Source of the DNA: an uncultured Lachnospiraceae bacterium | GTDB taxonomy: Bacteria; Bacillota; Clostridia; Lachnospirales; Lachnospiraceae | Assembly (NCBI GenBank): GCA_948473115.1 | Contig: CAOKWI010000030.1 | Span: forward strand, 1-46,914 | Direction: 5' to 3' | Length of the DNA: 46,914 nt | Part shown: positions 1 to 8,899 of the stretch, piece after piece | How positions within the stretch are numbered: the first letter of the stretch is position 1 | Layout: the number at the start of each line of letters is the position of its first letter | The notes under the pieces: model-generated | Seen by the model: only the letters and a program-made list of their open reading frames with translations | What the model was told of the DNA's origin: nothing | Database searches by the model: none | Program-made: the position numbers and the translations under genes

Positions 1-78
1 TCCCAATAAATCAAGGTTTCAGCAACAAAAAATCAGGTAGGATTTGACACTACCAGCGCGCCAAGGGAGGACGGAATT

Positions 79-1206
79 ATGAAAAGGGAATTGGTAAAAA
101 GGAAGTGTTTCAAAAGGAAAGCTGTGAATGGGGAAAGGAGGAAAGGCCACAGAGGGTATTCTGCGGCAGTGGCAGCAGTCGCGGCGGCGGTCCTGCTTTC
201 CGGCTGTGGAGGCGTCGATCAGTCCGCGGCTGAGATGGCGGTGCCCGCAGCCAGCACAAGTGCTTATGAGTCTGGAAATGGTGCGGCGGGCGGTGTCTCC
301 TACGACAGCGCCGTCTATGACATGGAATATGCGGAGGCAGAAAGCAGCACCTATGATCCCAAAACAGCAGAGACACCTGCCGAGGCGGAAGAGGGAAGCC
401 ATGGGACGGATCCGGGTCAGTCCCAGGGCAGGAAGCTGATCAAGACCGTGGAACTGGAGATGGAGACGAAAGAATTCGAGCATATGATGTCTGAACTGGA
501 AACCCAGGTGCAGGAGTTGGGTGGATACATAGAAAATCTGGAGACATACAACGGCAGCAGCTATTCCAGTCATCGCAGTTCCCGCTGGGCGAACCTGACC
601 ATCCGTATCCCTGGATCGGCATTAAACGGCTTTTTGCAGAATATGTCCGAGATCGGAAATGTGGTCCGGCGTTCTGACAGCGTGGAGGACGTGACCTTAA
701 CCTACGTGGACATGGAGAGCCGCAGGGATACCCTGAAGGCAGAGCAGGCAAGGCTTCTGGAGTTGCTGGAGCAGGCTGAGACAGTGGAGGATATGATCGC
801 GCTGGAGGAGCGGCTTTCTGACGTGCGCTATTATCTGGAAAGCATGGAATCCAAACTCCGTACCATAGACAACCAGGTGGATTACAGCACGGTACGGCTG
901 AATCTCTCCGAGGTGAAGGAACTGACGCCTGTGGAGGAGAAGACGGATCTGCAGCGGATCACGGAAGGTTTTGCGGACAGCCTGAAAGACATTGGAAATG
1001 GGATCAAGGAGAGCGCGATCTGGTTTGTGATCCACATTCCCTACCTGGTGATCTGGGCGGCGGTGATCGCGGCGGTGGTGCTGGTCCTGAGAAAACACGG
1101 GAAAAAGCGCAGGGAGAAGAGGGATGCACTGAAATCAGAACAGACGCAAACAGAAGCACCAAAATCAGAACAGGCGGAAAAGGATGCAATGAAAAAGGAG
1201 TCCTGA
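79..1206 (+). CDS. DUF4349 domain lipoprotein
   Basis: A 375-residue surface lipoprotein. The N-terminus is basic, followed by a hydrophobic stretch and a lipobox ending LSGC near residue 43, so the mature protein should be lipid-anchored outside the membrane. A Ser/Ala/Glu-rich linker follows. The DUF4349 domain then occupies about residues 120-345, with a predicted coiled-coil middle (the ESRRDTLKAEQARLLELLEQ region) and a C-terminal membrane helix (VIWAAVIAAVVLVL) followed by a Lys/Arg/Glu-rich cytosolic tail. Lipid anchor plus C-terminal helix would make a hairpin across the membrane. The start is chosen because AGGGAGG lies 10 bases upstream. DUF4349 proteins have no firmly established function. 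The gene is followed by another lipoprotein gene on the same strand. Confidence 0.85.
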   Translation: MKRELVKRKCFKRKAVNGERRKGHRGYSAAVAAVAAAVLLSGCGGVDQSAAEMAVPAASTSAYESGNGAAGGVSYDSAVYDMEYAEAESSTYDPKTAETPAEAEEGSHGTDPGQSQGRKLIKTVELEMETKEFEHMMSELETQVQELGGYIENLETYNGSSYSSHRSSRWANLTIRIPGSALNGFLQNMSEIGNVVRRSDSVEDVTLTYVDMESRRDTLKAEQARLLELLEQAETVEDMIALEERLSDVRYYLESMESKLRTIDNQVDYSTVRLNLSEVKELTPVEEKTDLQRITEGFADSLKDIGNGIKESAIWFVIHIPYLVIWAAVIAAVVLVLRKHGKKRREKRDALKSEQTQTEAPKSEQAEKDAMKKES

Positions 1207-1308
1207 GACTGTCAGCAATTGGCCTGGACAATTTGTCTATATTTCCGGTGGCCGCAGTAAAAGCCCGTTAATGCAACACAGGGCAGATACGGAAGGGAGG
1301 TTTATTAT

Positions 1309-2018
1309 ATGGGAAAAAGGAGATGGGGTATTCTTTCCTGTGGCCTGCTGGCCTTGCTGCTGTGCGCCTGCGGCCTGCTGGTTTTCCTGTATCATGCCCG
1401 TGGCGCCGGTCTGCCCGAGGATGGTTACTGGTCGGAGGGAAGATACCTGAGGCTGGAGAATGGGGGGGATCTGATTATTTACGAGGGTTCATTGGCCGGC
1501 GCCACTTCCATGGGGAAAGCCAGTGAAGCGGTTTCCTTTGACGGGCTGGAGAATGGGGATCTGATCCGGATCTATATCAACTGGGTCGGGCTGACCTATC
1601 CGGCGCAGACGACTGTCTATGCGGTGGAAAAGCTGGAAGATGGGAATGTCTGGGATCTTCCTGCGGAGGAACTGGATCTGCTGCGGGAGATGGGGCATGA
1701 TCCGGGGCTGTCCGAGGAGGGAAGCTGGACAACCGGAAGGTATCTGAGGGGAAAAAGTGCCGATCTGATCGTCAACGGGGATTGGGATGTCATATCCATG
1801 GGCGTGGCGGAGGATACGGTTTCCTTTGAAGGACTGGAAGACGGAGACCTGATCCGGGTTTTTATTAAGGAGGTCCTGGAAACATGGCCGGGTCAGGCTT
1901 CTGTCTATGCGGTAGAGAAGCTGGAGGACGGGGGCTGCAGGATATTTCTGCGGAACTGCTGGGGGAACTGGAAGAGATGGGCTGGCTGGAGACCGGATCG
2001 GACGGATCAATCCCCTGA
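1309..2018 (+). pseudogene. Duplicated-domain lipoprotein with a one-base frameshift
   Basis: The N-terminus has a hydrophobic segment with LLLCACG, a plausible lipobox. Two homologous segments follow: each begins with a W-(S/T)-x-G-R-Y-L-R signature and ends with VYAVEKLEDG. After the second VYAVEKLEDGG the frame as written runs Arg/Trp-rich to 2172 and overlaps the convergent DUF362 gene. Adding one G to the five-G run at 1930-1934 restores a tail (LQDISAELLGELEEMGWLE...) that matches the end of repeat 1 (DLPAEELDLLREMG) and stops at 2016-2018, clear of the neighbour. The intact protein would be about 236 residues. No family is recognised. The ribosome site GGGAGG sits before the ATG at 1309. 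Real mutation and sequence error cannot be told apart here. Confidence 0.75.
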
Positions 2019-2065
2019 CAGGTCATCTGCTATGCGGAATCAGAACGTAATGAAAAGGAACAGTA

Positions 2066-3481
2066 TTAAGGTCTTATTTGCACAAGTTCTATTCCTTCCC
2101 CTTTTCCAAGATTACGTGAATACAGCTTCTGCCCTGAATTGTTCCAATGTTCATGCACGCCGAGATTGGTAACGGAATGGCCGTTTCCGTCCGTATAAAT
2201 CGTTCCGGACGGTGCATTTCCGACAAGCCCCGCTTCATGCAGATAGTTTTCATTCGTAACATCTGCTGCGGAACGGTTGTTCCCGGTCACGGTGGGTTCA
2301 TTATTCAAAAAATCTGCACCCACGGAATCGATTGCCACCGGATCCTGTGACACAAAGATGCTTGAAGTGTAGCCGCCGTTAAAGGGCGCCTGATACCACC
2401 TGGAATTTTCCTCGGTAATGGAAGCCCCCTCGCTGGGCGCGCAGATGAAAGCATCCAGCATATACAAAACAGTTTTACCGCCAAGATCGGCATTTGCCAT
2501 CAGATCTACCAGCGGACTATAAATTCCCATTTCCGATTTTGTCAGCCATTGGTGCAGGTTGGCTCCTTCCGGCGGGCGCATGGTGTTCCCGTTGATAAAA
2601 GAGCCAAAATGATTTTTACCGCACAGGGTAATTCCGTAGCTGTGTCCCTTCAGATTGGCAAGGTTGATGAGATAGGTTGCTTCAGTCACACAGGTTGGCA
2701 GATAGTTTACTTTTCCGCTGAACTGATGTGACCAGTTGATCGGTGTGCTTTCGTCTGCCACACCGTCGTTGCGTCCGACAAATTGAACGCCGCTTAATTC
2801 TCCGGCAGTACACATTTCCACCATATAATCGGGAAAAAGGCGGGACACGTCGTAAACTGTGATTTCGGACGGATTCACGCCGCCCTCTTCGACGAGGGAT
2901 ACGAGCAGTACCTTCAAAAGTACCGGATTGGTATAACTCATCTGTGTCTCACCGGAAGTATCATCGCCATATACCCCTGAACCGTTGATATTTGCCTTGA
3001 TTGCGATTCTTTCGCCCTGCAGATAGCCGCCGTCCCTACTGCGGGCATTGTTGTTTGCCAGAAATAATGCATTCCATCCGTCTTTTGCCGTGTCTTTGCC
3101 GCCAAGGGAAGCAATGCTGCCGTTTACCATTTCCAAAATAACCGCTTCGTTAAAATGTTCGGCTTCCCACCAGTAACCGCTGCCGTCCCATGCTACCGAA
3201 TCGGGGTTATAGGACCATACCACACGCCCCGGCATTGCGCCAATCCCTGTGCCGTAGGCTTCGTGCTGGGGGTAATTCCCATCATAAGGGAACGACTGTA
3301 TTTGAAGCGCTTCCGGGGAATTTGTTGCCGGCAGGCTGGAAGATTGTATTGCGTCTGATTCTGCTTTTATGTTTGTTTCTGTTGATTGCATGTCTTTCAT
3401 ACCACAGCCGGTCATCACAGATAGAAAGAGAGTGGTAAGCAAAATAAGCGCTTCTGTTTTTGCGACAGCCTTTCGGTTCAT
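2066..3481 (-). CDS. DUF362 domain lipoprotein
   Basis: A 471-residue secreted lipoprotein: signal peptide with lipobox MTGC near residue 26, then a Ser/Thr-rich linker and a DUF362 domain covering most of the rest. Recognisable DUF362 blocks are IAIKANINGSG, the INLANLKGHSYGITLCGKNHFG block, and SQDPVAIDSVGADFL. Some DUF362 proteins carry ferredoxin-like Cys clusters; none is visible here. The second ATG (3481) is preferred over the one at 3490 because AGAAAGG lies 9 bases before it and abuts the first. A TTGACA/TATAAT promoter lies just upstream. Convergent with the preceding lipoprotein. Biochemical role unknown. Confidence 0.85.
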   Translation of the reverse strand: MNRKAVAKTEALILLTTLFLSVMTGCGMKDMQSTETNIKAESDAIQSSSLPATNSPEALQIQSFPYDGNYPQHEAYGTGIGAMPGRVVWSYNPDSVAWDGSGYWWEAEHFNEAVILEMVNGSIASLGGKDTAKDGWNALFLANNNARSRDGGYLQGERIAIKANINGSGVYGDDTSGETQMSYTNPVLLKVLLVSLVEEGGVNPSEITVYDVSRLFPDYMVEMCTAGELSGVQFVGRNDGVADESTPINWSHQFSGKVNYLPTCVTEATYLINLANLKGHSYGITLCGKNHFGSFINGNTMRPPEGANLHQWLTKSEMGIYSPLVDLMANADLGGKTVLYMLDAFICAPSEGASITEENSRWYQAPFNGGYTSSIFVSQDPVAIDSVGADFLNNEPTVTGNNRSAADVTNENYLHEAGLVGNAPSGTIYTDGNGHSVTNLGVHEHWNNSGQKLYSRNLGKGEGIELVQIRP

Positions 3482-3523
3482 GATGACCATCCTTTCTACT
3501 ACTACTGATTATTGTTTACATTT

Positions 3524-3551
3524 ATTATATGGATAATTCGGGATATGTCAA
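3524..3551 (-). promoter_or_regulatory. SigA-type promoter for the DUF362 gene
   Basis: On the minus strand TTGACA (3551-3546) and TATAAT (3529-3524) are 16 bases apart, 43 bases from the chosen start codon. Both hexamers match consensus fully. Confidence 0.7.
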
Positions 3552-3722
3552 ATGATTTTATCTGTGTGGATTGCAACCGCACAGGTGGAAATGATTTTAG
3601 TACACGGAAATACTGTTTGACTGCCGACTGGTTGCCGTTCTGCATTTCTCCTCTGATAATTATCTTTAACCGTTCTTAACTGGCGGTTAAAAAATATTTC
3701 CCCGCAGTTGAAGCAGGCTCCA

Positions 3723-3769
3723 TTGTGGTGTTTGTTCATTTTGTATATACTGTTGATATCAGCTGATAT
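3723..3769 (+). promoter_or_regulatory. Putative promoter and palindromic operator for the XRE regulator
   Basis: TTGTGG (3723-3728), 17 bases, TATACT (3746-3751), followed at once by a perfect 14-base palindrome ATATCAGCTGATAT (3756-3769) at the expected transcription start. A palindrome in this position upstream of a helix-turn-helix regulator gene suggests autoregulation. The rest of the 3491-3901 gap shows no supportable gene. Confidence 0.45.
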
Positions 3770-3901
3770 GATACGCAGCGCTTGCGGCATATGCTCCATA
3801 GGTGCAAATGTCCAGGACAAATCAAACAGTAGATGGGTAATTCCTTACTGGCTGTAAGGGATATTAACCATAAATATATTGTAGTAGGAGGAAATAAGAT
3901 T

Positions 3902-5065
3902 ATGGATATGAAAATAGGCGGAAAGATCATAGAATTGCGGAAGGAAAAGAAAATGACGCAGGAGCAGCTTGCAGACCTGCTGGGGGTGTCTGCCCCGGCA
4001 GTGAGCAAATGGGAGACGGACAGTTCCTACCCGGACATTACCATGCTCTGCCCATTGGCAAGGGCGCTGGGGACAAATGTGGACACTTTGCTGGCCTACG
4101 AGGAAACATTGTCGGAGGAAAAGCACGGACAGTATATGACGGAGATCATAGATACCATCCGGGAAGGAAAAGCAGAGGAAGCGGAAGAGAGACTGGAGCA
4201 GCTCCTGCACAGTTACCCTTCTGCCACTTCTCTGAAGTACAGCGCCATAGCGGCGTTTTCCATGCTTGAGATGAACTGTGCCGCAGACGGCGGAGAGCGG
4301 GAGACGTCGAATAAGGGGGAGGCAGGGAATAAGGAGGAGACAGAGAATAAGGGGGAAGCAGAGAAGAAGGAGGCAGAGAAAAAGAAGGCGAGATGGAAAG
4401 CGAGAAAGAAGGAACTGGCGGGCGCCATCTATGCCAGCGGGGATCCCGCCTTCCATATGCTGGCGGTCTCCATGCTGGTTTCCCTGGAACTTGCCGACGG
4501 CAACCTGGACAGGGCGGAGCTGCTGTTGCGGGAGACGGTCACGAGCACGGCGGATTTTACCATGTTATGGGCGCAGCTTTACCAGAAAAAGGGAGAAAAG
4601 GATAAGGCCGTCCGCACGGTGCAGAGTAATCTGTATCAGCTGGTCAGCAATGTACGGGTCTGTCTTATGACTCTGCTGGAAGAGGACATGGGCTTTGACA
4701 GGGAGAGGAAGCTGGCAGTCTGCGACGTCCTGTGCGGGGTGGAGGACTTGTTTGCGGTAGGCGGCGGCACAGGGGCGGGCGCCATCGCGGAAGTCTACCT
4801 GCGGCTGGGCATGAAAGAGGAAGCGCTGGAATACCTGGAAAGATTTGTGGATCGGATCACGGAAGGACCGATGCCGCCTAACCAGGCGCTTTTCAGTCCC
4901 ACCTTTTCCCCGGAGGCAATGAAGTCAGGGCTTACCAGGGAACTCAGGCAGGTGACCATAAACGGGCTGGAGCAGGACACCTGCTATGAGGAACTGCGCG
5001 GGGAGAAGCGGTTTCAGGCACTTCTCAGGAAACTGAAGGCCGGCCAGGAGACTGACATTTCATAA
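3902..5065 (+). CDS. XRE-family transcriptional regulator with helical C-terminal domain
   Basis: About 387 residues. Residues 3-65 are a classical Cro/C1 helix-turn-helix (IIELRKEKKMTQEQLADLL...SAPAVSKWE...YPDITMLCPLARALG). The remainder is helical and TPR-like, the arrangement common in Clostridia regulators of unknown ligand. A strongly charged low-complexity segment (about residues 130-165, Lys/Glu/Asn repeats such as NKGEAGNKEE) is inserted between the first helical part and the rest; its imperfect repetition suggests slipped-strand expansion. The ATG at 3902 is chosen because AGGAGG (3886-3891) lies 10 bases before it. Target genes are unknown; the upstream palindrome may be its own operator. 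Confidence 0.85.
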   Translation: MDMKIGGKIIELRKEKKMTQEQLADLLGVSAPAVSKWETDSSYPDITMLCPLARALGTNVDTLLAYEETLSEEKHGQYMTEIIDTIREGKAEEAEERLEQLLHSYPSATSLKYSAIAAFSMLEMNCAADGGERETSNKGEAGNKEETENKGEAEKKEAEKKKARWKARKKELAGAIYASGDPAFHMLAVSMLVSLELADGNLDRAELLLRETVTSTADFTMLWAQLYQKKGEKDKAVRTVQSNLYQLVSNVRVCLMTLLEEDMGFDRERKLAVCDVLCGVEDLFAVGGGTGAGAIAEVYLRLGMKEEALEYLERFVDRITEGPMPPNQALFSPTFSPEAMKSGLTRELRQVTINGLEQDTCYEELRGEKRFQALLRKLKAGQETDIS

Positions 5066-5074
5066 TAGATATGC

Positions 5075-5234
5075 TTAAGAACTGTCAAAGAATTAATCTT
5101 TACATCTGACTTGCCTAAAGCTTTTTATGCCGCGTTGATGTCAATCGGCGTACCCCAGTACGCCTCATTCCTCCGCCTTGCATAAAAAGATTTATCCTAC
5201 GTCATCTGCAAAGTTAATTCTTGACAGTTCCTTA
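5075..5234. repeat. Foldback (MITE-like) element, about 160 bp
   Basis: The left arm (from 5075, TTAAGAACTGTCAAAG...) and the right arm (ending 5234, ...CTTGACAGTTCCTTA) are imperfect inverted repeats over about 50 bases, including GCATAAAAAG facing CTTTTTATGC. The centre contains the hairpin GGCGTAC-CCCA-GTACGCC (5146-5163) followed by TCATTCCTCCGCCTTGC. A related core occurs at 35 kb with different arms. No coding capacity. It lies between the XRE gene and the blaI promoter. Confidence 0.7.
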
Positions 5235-5255
5235 GGGACGAAGCCCAAATATAGC

Positions 5256-5307
5256 TTGACAAATCAGGACTACAGATGTAGGATAAAAACAGGAACTACA
5301 TCTGTAG
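5256..5307 (+). promoter_or_regulatory. blaI/M56 promoter with two BlaI-type operators
   Basis: TTGACA (5256-5261), 17 bases, TAGGAT (5279-5284). Two 12-base dyads, CTACA-GA-TGTAG (5270-5281) and CTACA-TC-TGTAG (5296-5307), overlap the -10 region and the predicted start site. They match the TACA-nn-TGTA core of known BlaI/MecI operators. The 26-base spacing puts them on nearly the same face of the helix. This predicts autorepression by the BlaI homologue encoded at 5337. Confidence 0.8.
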
Positions 5308-5336
5308 TCTTTTTGGCTGAATCGAGGGAAAACAGA

Positions 5337-5702
5337 ATGGAATATAAGATCACAGAAAGCGAATGGCAGCTGATGGAATTAGTGTGGCAGGGCATTGGAA
5401 CCCAGCCCCGGATGATGGAGCAGCTGGGAAAAAAATGGAACAAAAATACAGTACATACTTTCCTGACAAGGCTTTGTGCAAAGGGATACCTGGAAGTGGA
5501 TAAGGAAGCTTCGCCTCACAGGTACCGGGCGCTTGTGTGCAGGGAAGAATGTGAACGTCAGGAGCGGCAGAATTTTTTACAGAGAGTGTACAGGGGCAGC
5601 GTGGGGAGCATGGTGGCGTCTTTTGTGAAAGATAACCAGCTTTCGGAGAAAGAGATCGGGGAATTGCGGAAGCTGCTGGACAATGTAGAAAAACATTCCT
5701 GA
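5337..5702 (+). CDS. BlaI/MecI-family repressor (pair 1)
   Basis: A 121-residue winged-helix repressor of the BlaI/MecI family (KITESEWQLMELVWQGIG at the start, then NKNTVHTFLTRLCAKGYLEV and a C-terminal dimerisation helix pair ending KEIGELRKLLDNVEK). The family represses its own operon until a partner M56 membrane protease triggers cleavage of the repressor. The start at 5337 is preferred to upstream codons because of the AGGGA site and because the family domain begins there; the promoter and operators lie in what would otherwise be coding sequence. The M56 gene follows about 100 bases later. Confidence 0.9.
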   Translation: MEYKITESEWQLMELVWQGIGTQPRMMEQLGKKWNKNTVHTFLTRLCAKGYLEVDKEASPHRYRALVCREECERQERQNFLQRVYRGSVGSMVASFVKDNQLSEKEIGELRKLLDNVEKHS

Positions 5703-5803
5703 CGAAGAGATGCTTTTTCCCACTTCCTCAGTGATATTCTAAGGCGTCACTCTGATTCGGATTTTCGCAATTGCCTGAGAGGTATTTTGCAGAAAGGAAT
5801 AGG

Positions 5804-7908
5804 ATGGGGATGGATTTCTGGAAAGTGTTGGAGTATTCTTTATCGGTGACGGTAGTCGGTGTGCTGATCTGGCTGGTAAAGCTTATTTTCCACGATAAGC
5901 TGGATGCAAGGTGGCATTATTTTATCTGGCTGGTGTTGCTGGTGCGCCTGGTCATACCGGTGGATTTTTCGCTGATCCGCACTCCGGTGTCGGTCTTTCA
6001 GGGAATCCCCGTAGGCAGATGGATAGAGTACGGCAGGCTTATGGCGGACAGAAAAGGATGGAGTGAAGTGTTTGTGGTGCTGGGCAGGGTTTACCTGTGG
6101 GGAGCGGTACTGCTGGGCGGTTATTACCTTACCATATGGGCGATATTGAGACTCCGTCTGCTATTTGCCGCGAAGGCAGATGAGGGCACACGGCAATATG
6201 TGGAGGAGATTGCGGCAAAATATGGGCTGAAGGGCTGTCATGACATCCGGATCAGTAGAAGCAGCACCCCTTATATCTGTGGGCTGATACATCCGGTCCT
6301 GGTGCTCCCGGAGGATAATGCACGGCCGGAGGGGCATGCGCAGTCGGAAGGAAATACGCGGCCAGAAGAGCCGGTCATCGTCCACGAACTGCTGCACAGG
6401 AAATGGAAGGACGTGGCGGTGAATGTCTTGCTGCACATGATCAGGGTGGTAAACTGGTTTAATCCCGTTATATGGTTCCTGACAGGAGTGGTACAAAATG
6501 ACGGTGAGGCGCTGTGTGACCAGAGAGTACTGGAATGTTACAGTGAGGAAATGGAGAAGGATTACGGGGAAATGCTGCTTGCCATGACCAGGGGGAGGAG
6601 ACGGAATCCTGTGAAGGCGGGCACCTCCAATATGGCTGGCTCCTATCGGAATATGAGGACAAGGATCCGCCGCATTTCTGATTTCCACAGGGTTCCGACG
6701 GGAATCGGATTTGTGGTATCCTGTATCACACTGATACTGGCGGCAGCAGGGGTCAGCGCATCAACGGAAGCACAAGGGTATGCAATCCATGCAATAGAAA
6801 CGGAGGGGGAGCTACAGAAGGAATTGCTGAAAGCACAGCTGTACCATGCCCGAACGCCGGAGGAGGCGGTCTGGCTTTTCCTGCGCGCCGCCGCGGAACG
6901 CAATGTACTTTATCGGGCGTCGGTGCTTCCCGGTGAGAGGGTGGGGGAGTTTGAAGAATTTGCCTATAGCTGCTGGCGGCAGGGAAGCCTTACGGAAAGA
7001 GGCAGCCTGATTCCCACGGAAAATCCTTGTTTAGAAGAAACGGGAGCGTATTTCCCACGGGAGACATTTGAAGGGAAGCAGCAGTATCTCATCTATAATC
7101 TACAGTGTGATGAAGAGCGGGGAACGGCGACAGTTTTCGTCAGACCGGGTAACGGGGAAGAGGGCTCAGCTTACACAGAGTGGAGGCTTGCCCTGGTAAA
7201 GGAAGACGGCTGGAAGGTGTGGCTTGCCGGAGACCCCGGCAGGATGACGGGGGTGTACCAGGAACCGTCTCTGCTGTACGGCAGTACACGGGCAGGGGAC
7301 TTTAGACTGGAAATATCGGCATATAATGAGGCTTATTTTGACTCGCTGGGGTGTGTCCGCAGCCGTATGCCGGATTACAGGATCTGACCGACAGGCAGGG
7401 AGCGACGGAGACGGATATATTTCCGAAGGACTTTTCCATGGAATATAAAGTGGTAAATTACTATATTGCTTATGTGGGGCAGGAATCGCTGGAAGGGCAT
7501 TCGGTCAGGGCGGAAGTCACGGAGGATGGAAGAGAGGCATCTGCGGAAGAAATGTATGGCGCGTACCATGCGTTTTGGAACGGGGATACGGATGTGCCGC
7601 CTTCAGCCCAGGGCGCTTCCGGGGACAGGTATGCCGATGTGCCGGATGCCGCCGGTGGAGTATCCGGGGATGGGGATATCGATAGGCCGGGTGTCAGCTA
7701 CAGCGCCTCCGGGGACGGATATGCAATGGCGTGCTTTGACGGCAGAGAACTGGCCAACGGAGGGCCAAGGTTGATAGGAGGCGGTGGGAATGGATCTTTC
7801 GAAGCCGGGCAGGGCTGGAAAGCCGACGACAGGATATGTGCCCATGTGCGGATTTATGTGGATGGCACACTTGTGGAGGAAAGTGACATATGGAGCGGAG
7901 AGCATTGA
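5804..7908 (+). pseudogene. M56-family (BlaR1-like) membrane metallopeptidase, frameshifted (pair 1)
   Basis: The N-terminal half has several membrane helices and the M56 zinc site HELLH at residues 194-198 with a downstream EALCD (Glu 235). A low-complexity insert (ARPEGHAQSEGNTRPEE) sits just before the zinc motif, which is unusual. The extracellular part, after a helix near residue 300, is not a penicillin-binding domain (no SxxK or KTG) and is unrecognised. The frame stops at 7387, but adding one G to the G run at 7348-7351 joins it to the frame ending at 7908 and gives about 701 residues with Gly/Ser/Asp-rich repeats near the C-terminus. The ATG at 5804 follows AAAGGA. If the frameshift is real, the sensor domain is truncated while the protease half stays intact. 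Confidence 0.75.
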
Positions 7909-8399
7909 CATTTGTGAAACTGGGAATTTTGTTTCTTTTTCTGGATTTTCATGTGGGAAGGGTAAATCTTTTGCCGACTTTTGTGGGAATGCTGTTTCTT
8001 AATGCCGCTATTGCGAGCCATGACGTGCAGACCGAGACGGAAAAGAGACTGAAACCGCTATTGCTGGCATTGGCGGCGGATCATTTCCTGCATTGGATCT
8101 TCTCTTTTGAAAATTCCCTGGAAAGCCTGCTTTCAAGCGTGATCTCCGTCTATGTGCTCTTTATGTTCATGGGGGAGGTTATCAAAAGGATCAGGGAGAA
8201 TCAGCGGGAGAGAGCCCTGCAATTAAATTTTGCCCGCATGGGAACAGTGATCCTGCTGACCATGAATTTCCTGCTGGCGGCCTATGACAACAGTATGGTA
8301 AACGGGGTACTGGTAACCTTTTCCCTTATGATGATGCTCTTTCTGATGGTGACAGTATGCCAGATCAGGCCGGAGGGCGGCGATCTTTTCTGTTCCTGA
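7890..8399 (+). CDS. Small polytopic membrane protein
   Basis: A 169-residue hydrophobic protein with about five predicted membrane helices (ILFLFLDFHVG, the PTFVGMLFLNAAI region, the LLLALAADHFLHWIF region, VISVYVLFMFMG, and GTVILLTMNFLLAAY with a last helix). No family is recognised. The start overlaps the end of the restored M56 frame by 19 bases, so translation is probably coupled and the product may belong to the same sensing unit. The next BlaI/M56 unit has its own promoter about 55 bases downstream. Confidence 0.6.
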   Translation: MERRALTFVKLGILFLFLDFHVGRVNLLPTFVGMLFLNAAIASHDVQTETEKRLKPLLLALAADHFLHWIFSFENSLESLLSSVISVYVLFMFMGEVIKRIRENQRERALQLNFARMGTVILLTMNFLLAAYDNSMVNGVLVTFSLMMMLFLMVTVCQIRPEGGDLFCS

Positions 8400-8453
8400 A
8401 AATTCGTATATCTGCTTAGCCATGGCCCGCCATCAGCCAGATTCGGAAATTGG

Positions 8454-8512
8454 TTGACATTGGCTGTCTAATTTGTTAGACTGAAACCAAACGGAAGTCT
8501 AATCAATTAGAC
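8454..8512 (+). promoter_or_regulatory. Promoter and two operators of the second blaI/M56 pair
   Basis: TTGACA (8454-8459), 17 bases, TAGACT (8477-8482). Two 16-base dyads, GTCTAATTTGTTAGAC (8466-8481) and GTCTAATCAATTAGAC (8497-8512), cover the -10 region and the early transcript. Their sequence differs from the CTACA...TGTAG operators of pair 1, so the two repressors probably do not cross-bind. The second dyad runs directly into the AAGGAGG ribosome site (8513-8519). Confidence 0.8.
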
Positions 8513-8527
8513 AAGGAGGGATTGCAT

Positions 8528-8899
8528 ATGCCGGTACCGAAGATTTTTGAAAGTGAGTACCGTTTCTGTCTGATCCTGTGGGAGCATGAGCCTGTCAGGA
8601 CGACAGAACTGGTACAGCTTTGCCGGGAGCAGCTGGAGTGGAAGCGCACCACCACTTATACGGTCATCAAACGTCTCAGCGAACGTGGCGTGCTTAAGAA
8701 TGAAAATGGAACGGTCACTTCCCTGGTGTCCAAGGATGCGGTGCAGGAGGCGGAGATCGACGAACTGGTGGAAAAGAAGTTTGAAGGTTCCCTGCCCTCC
8801 TTTATTGCTGCGTTCACCAGGCACGGGAAAATGTCCGGCCAGGAGATCGACGAGGTGCAGAGGATGATCGACGAGTTCCGGAAGGGAGGTGCGCAATGA
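8528..8899 (+). CDS. BlaI/MecI-family repressor (pair 2)
   Basis: A 123-residue winged-helix repressor (PKIFESEYRFCLILWEHEP..., TTTYTVIKRLSERGVLKNENG, then a helical C-terminal dimerisation region ending QEIDEVQRMIDEFRKG). The ATG at 8528 is chosen over a TTG at 8522 because AAGGAGG is 8 bases upstream. Its stop codon overlaps the ATG of the following M56 gene (ATGA), so the two are translationally coupled. Predicted to bind the GTCTAAT dyads in its own promoter. Confidence 0.9.
   Translation: MPVPKIFESEYRFCLILWEHEPVRTTELVQLCREQLEWKRTTTYTVIKRLSERGVLKNENGTVTSLVSKDAVQEAEIDELVEKKFEGSLPSFIAAFTRHGKMSGQEIDEVQRMIDEFRKGGAQ

Noticed and set aside
19..573. Minus-strand frame of 184 codons
   Set aside because: Lies opposite a clear DUF4349 lipoprotein and has shadow composition.
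3548..3820. Minus-strand frame of 90 codons
   Set aside because: No ribosome site, no family resemblance, and it overlaps the likely promoter and operator of the XRE gene.
5075..5234. Insertion sequence
   Set aside because: No transposase frame; only a short foldback without coding capacity.
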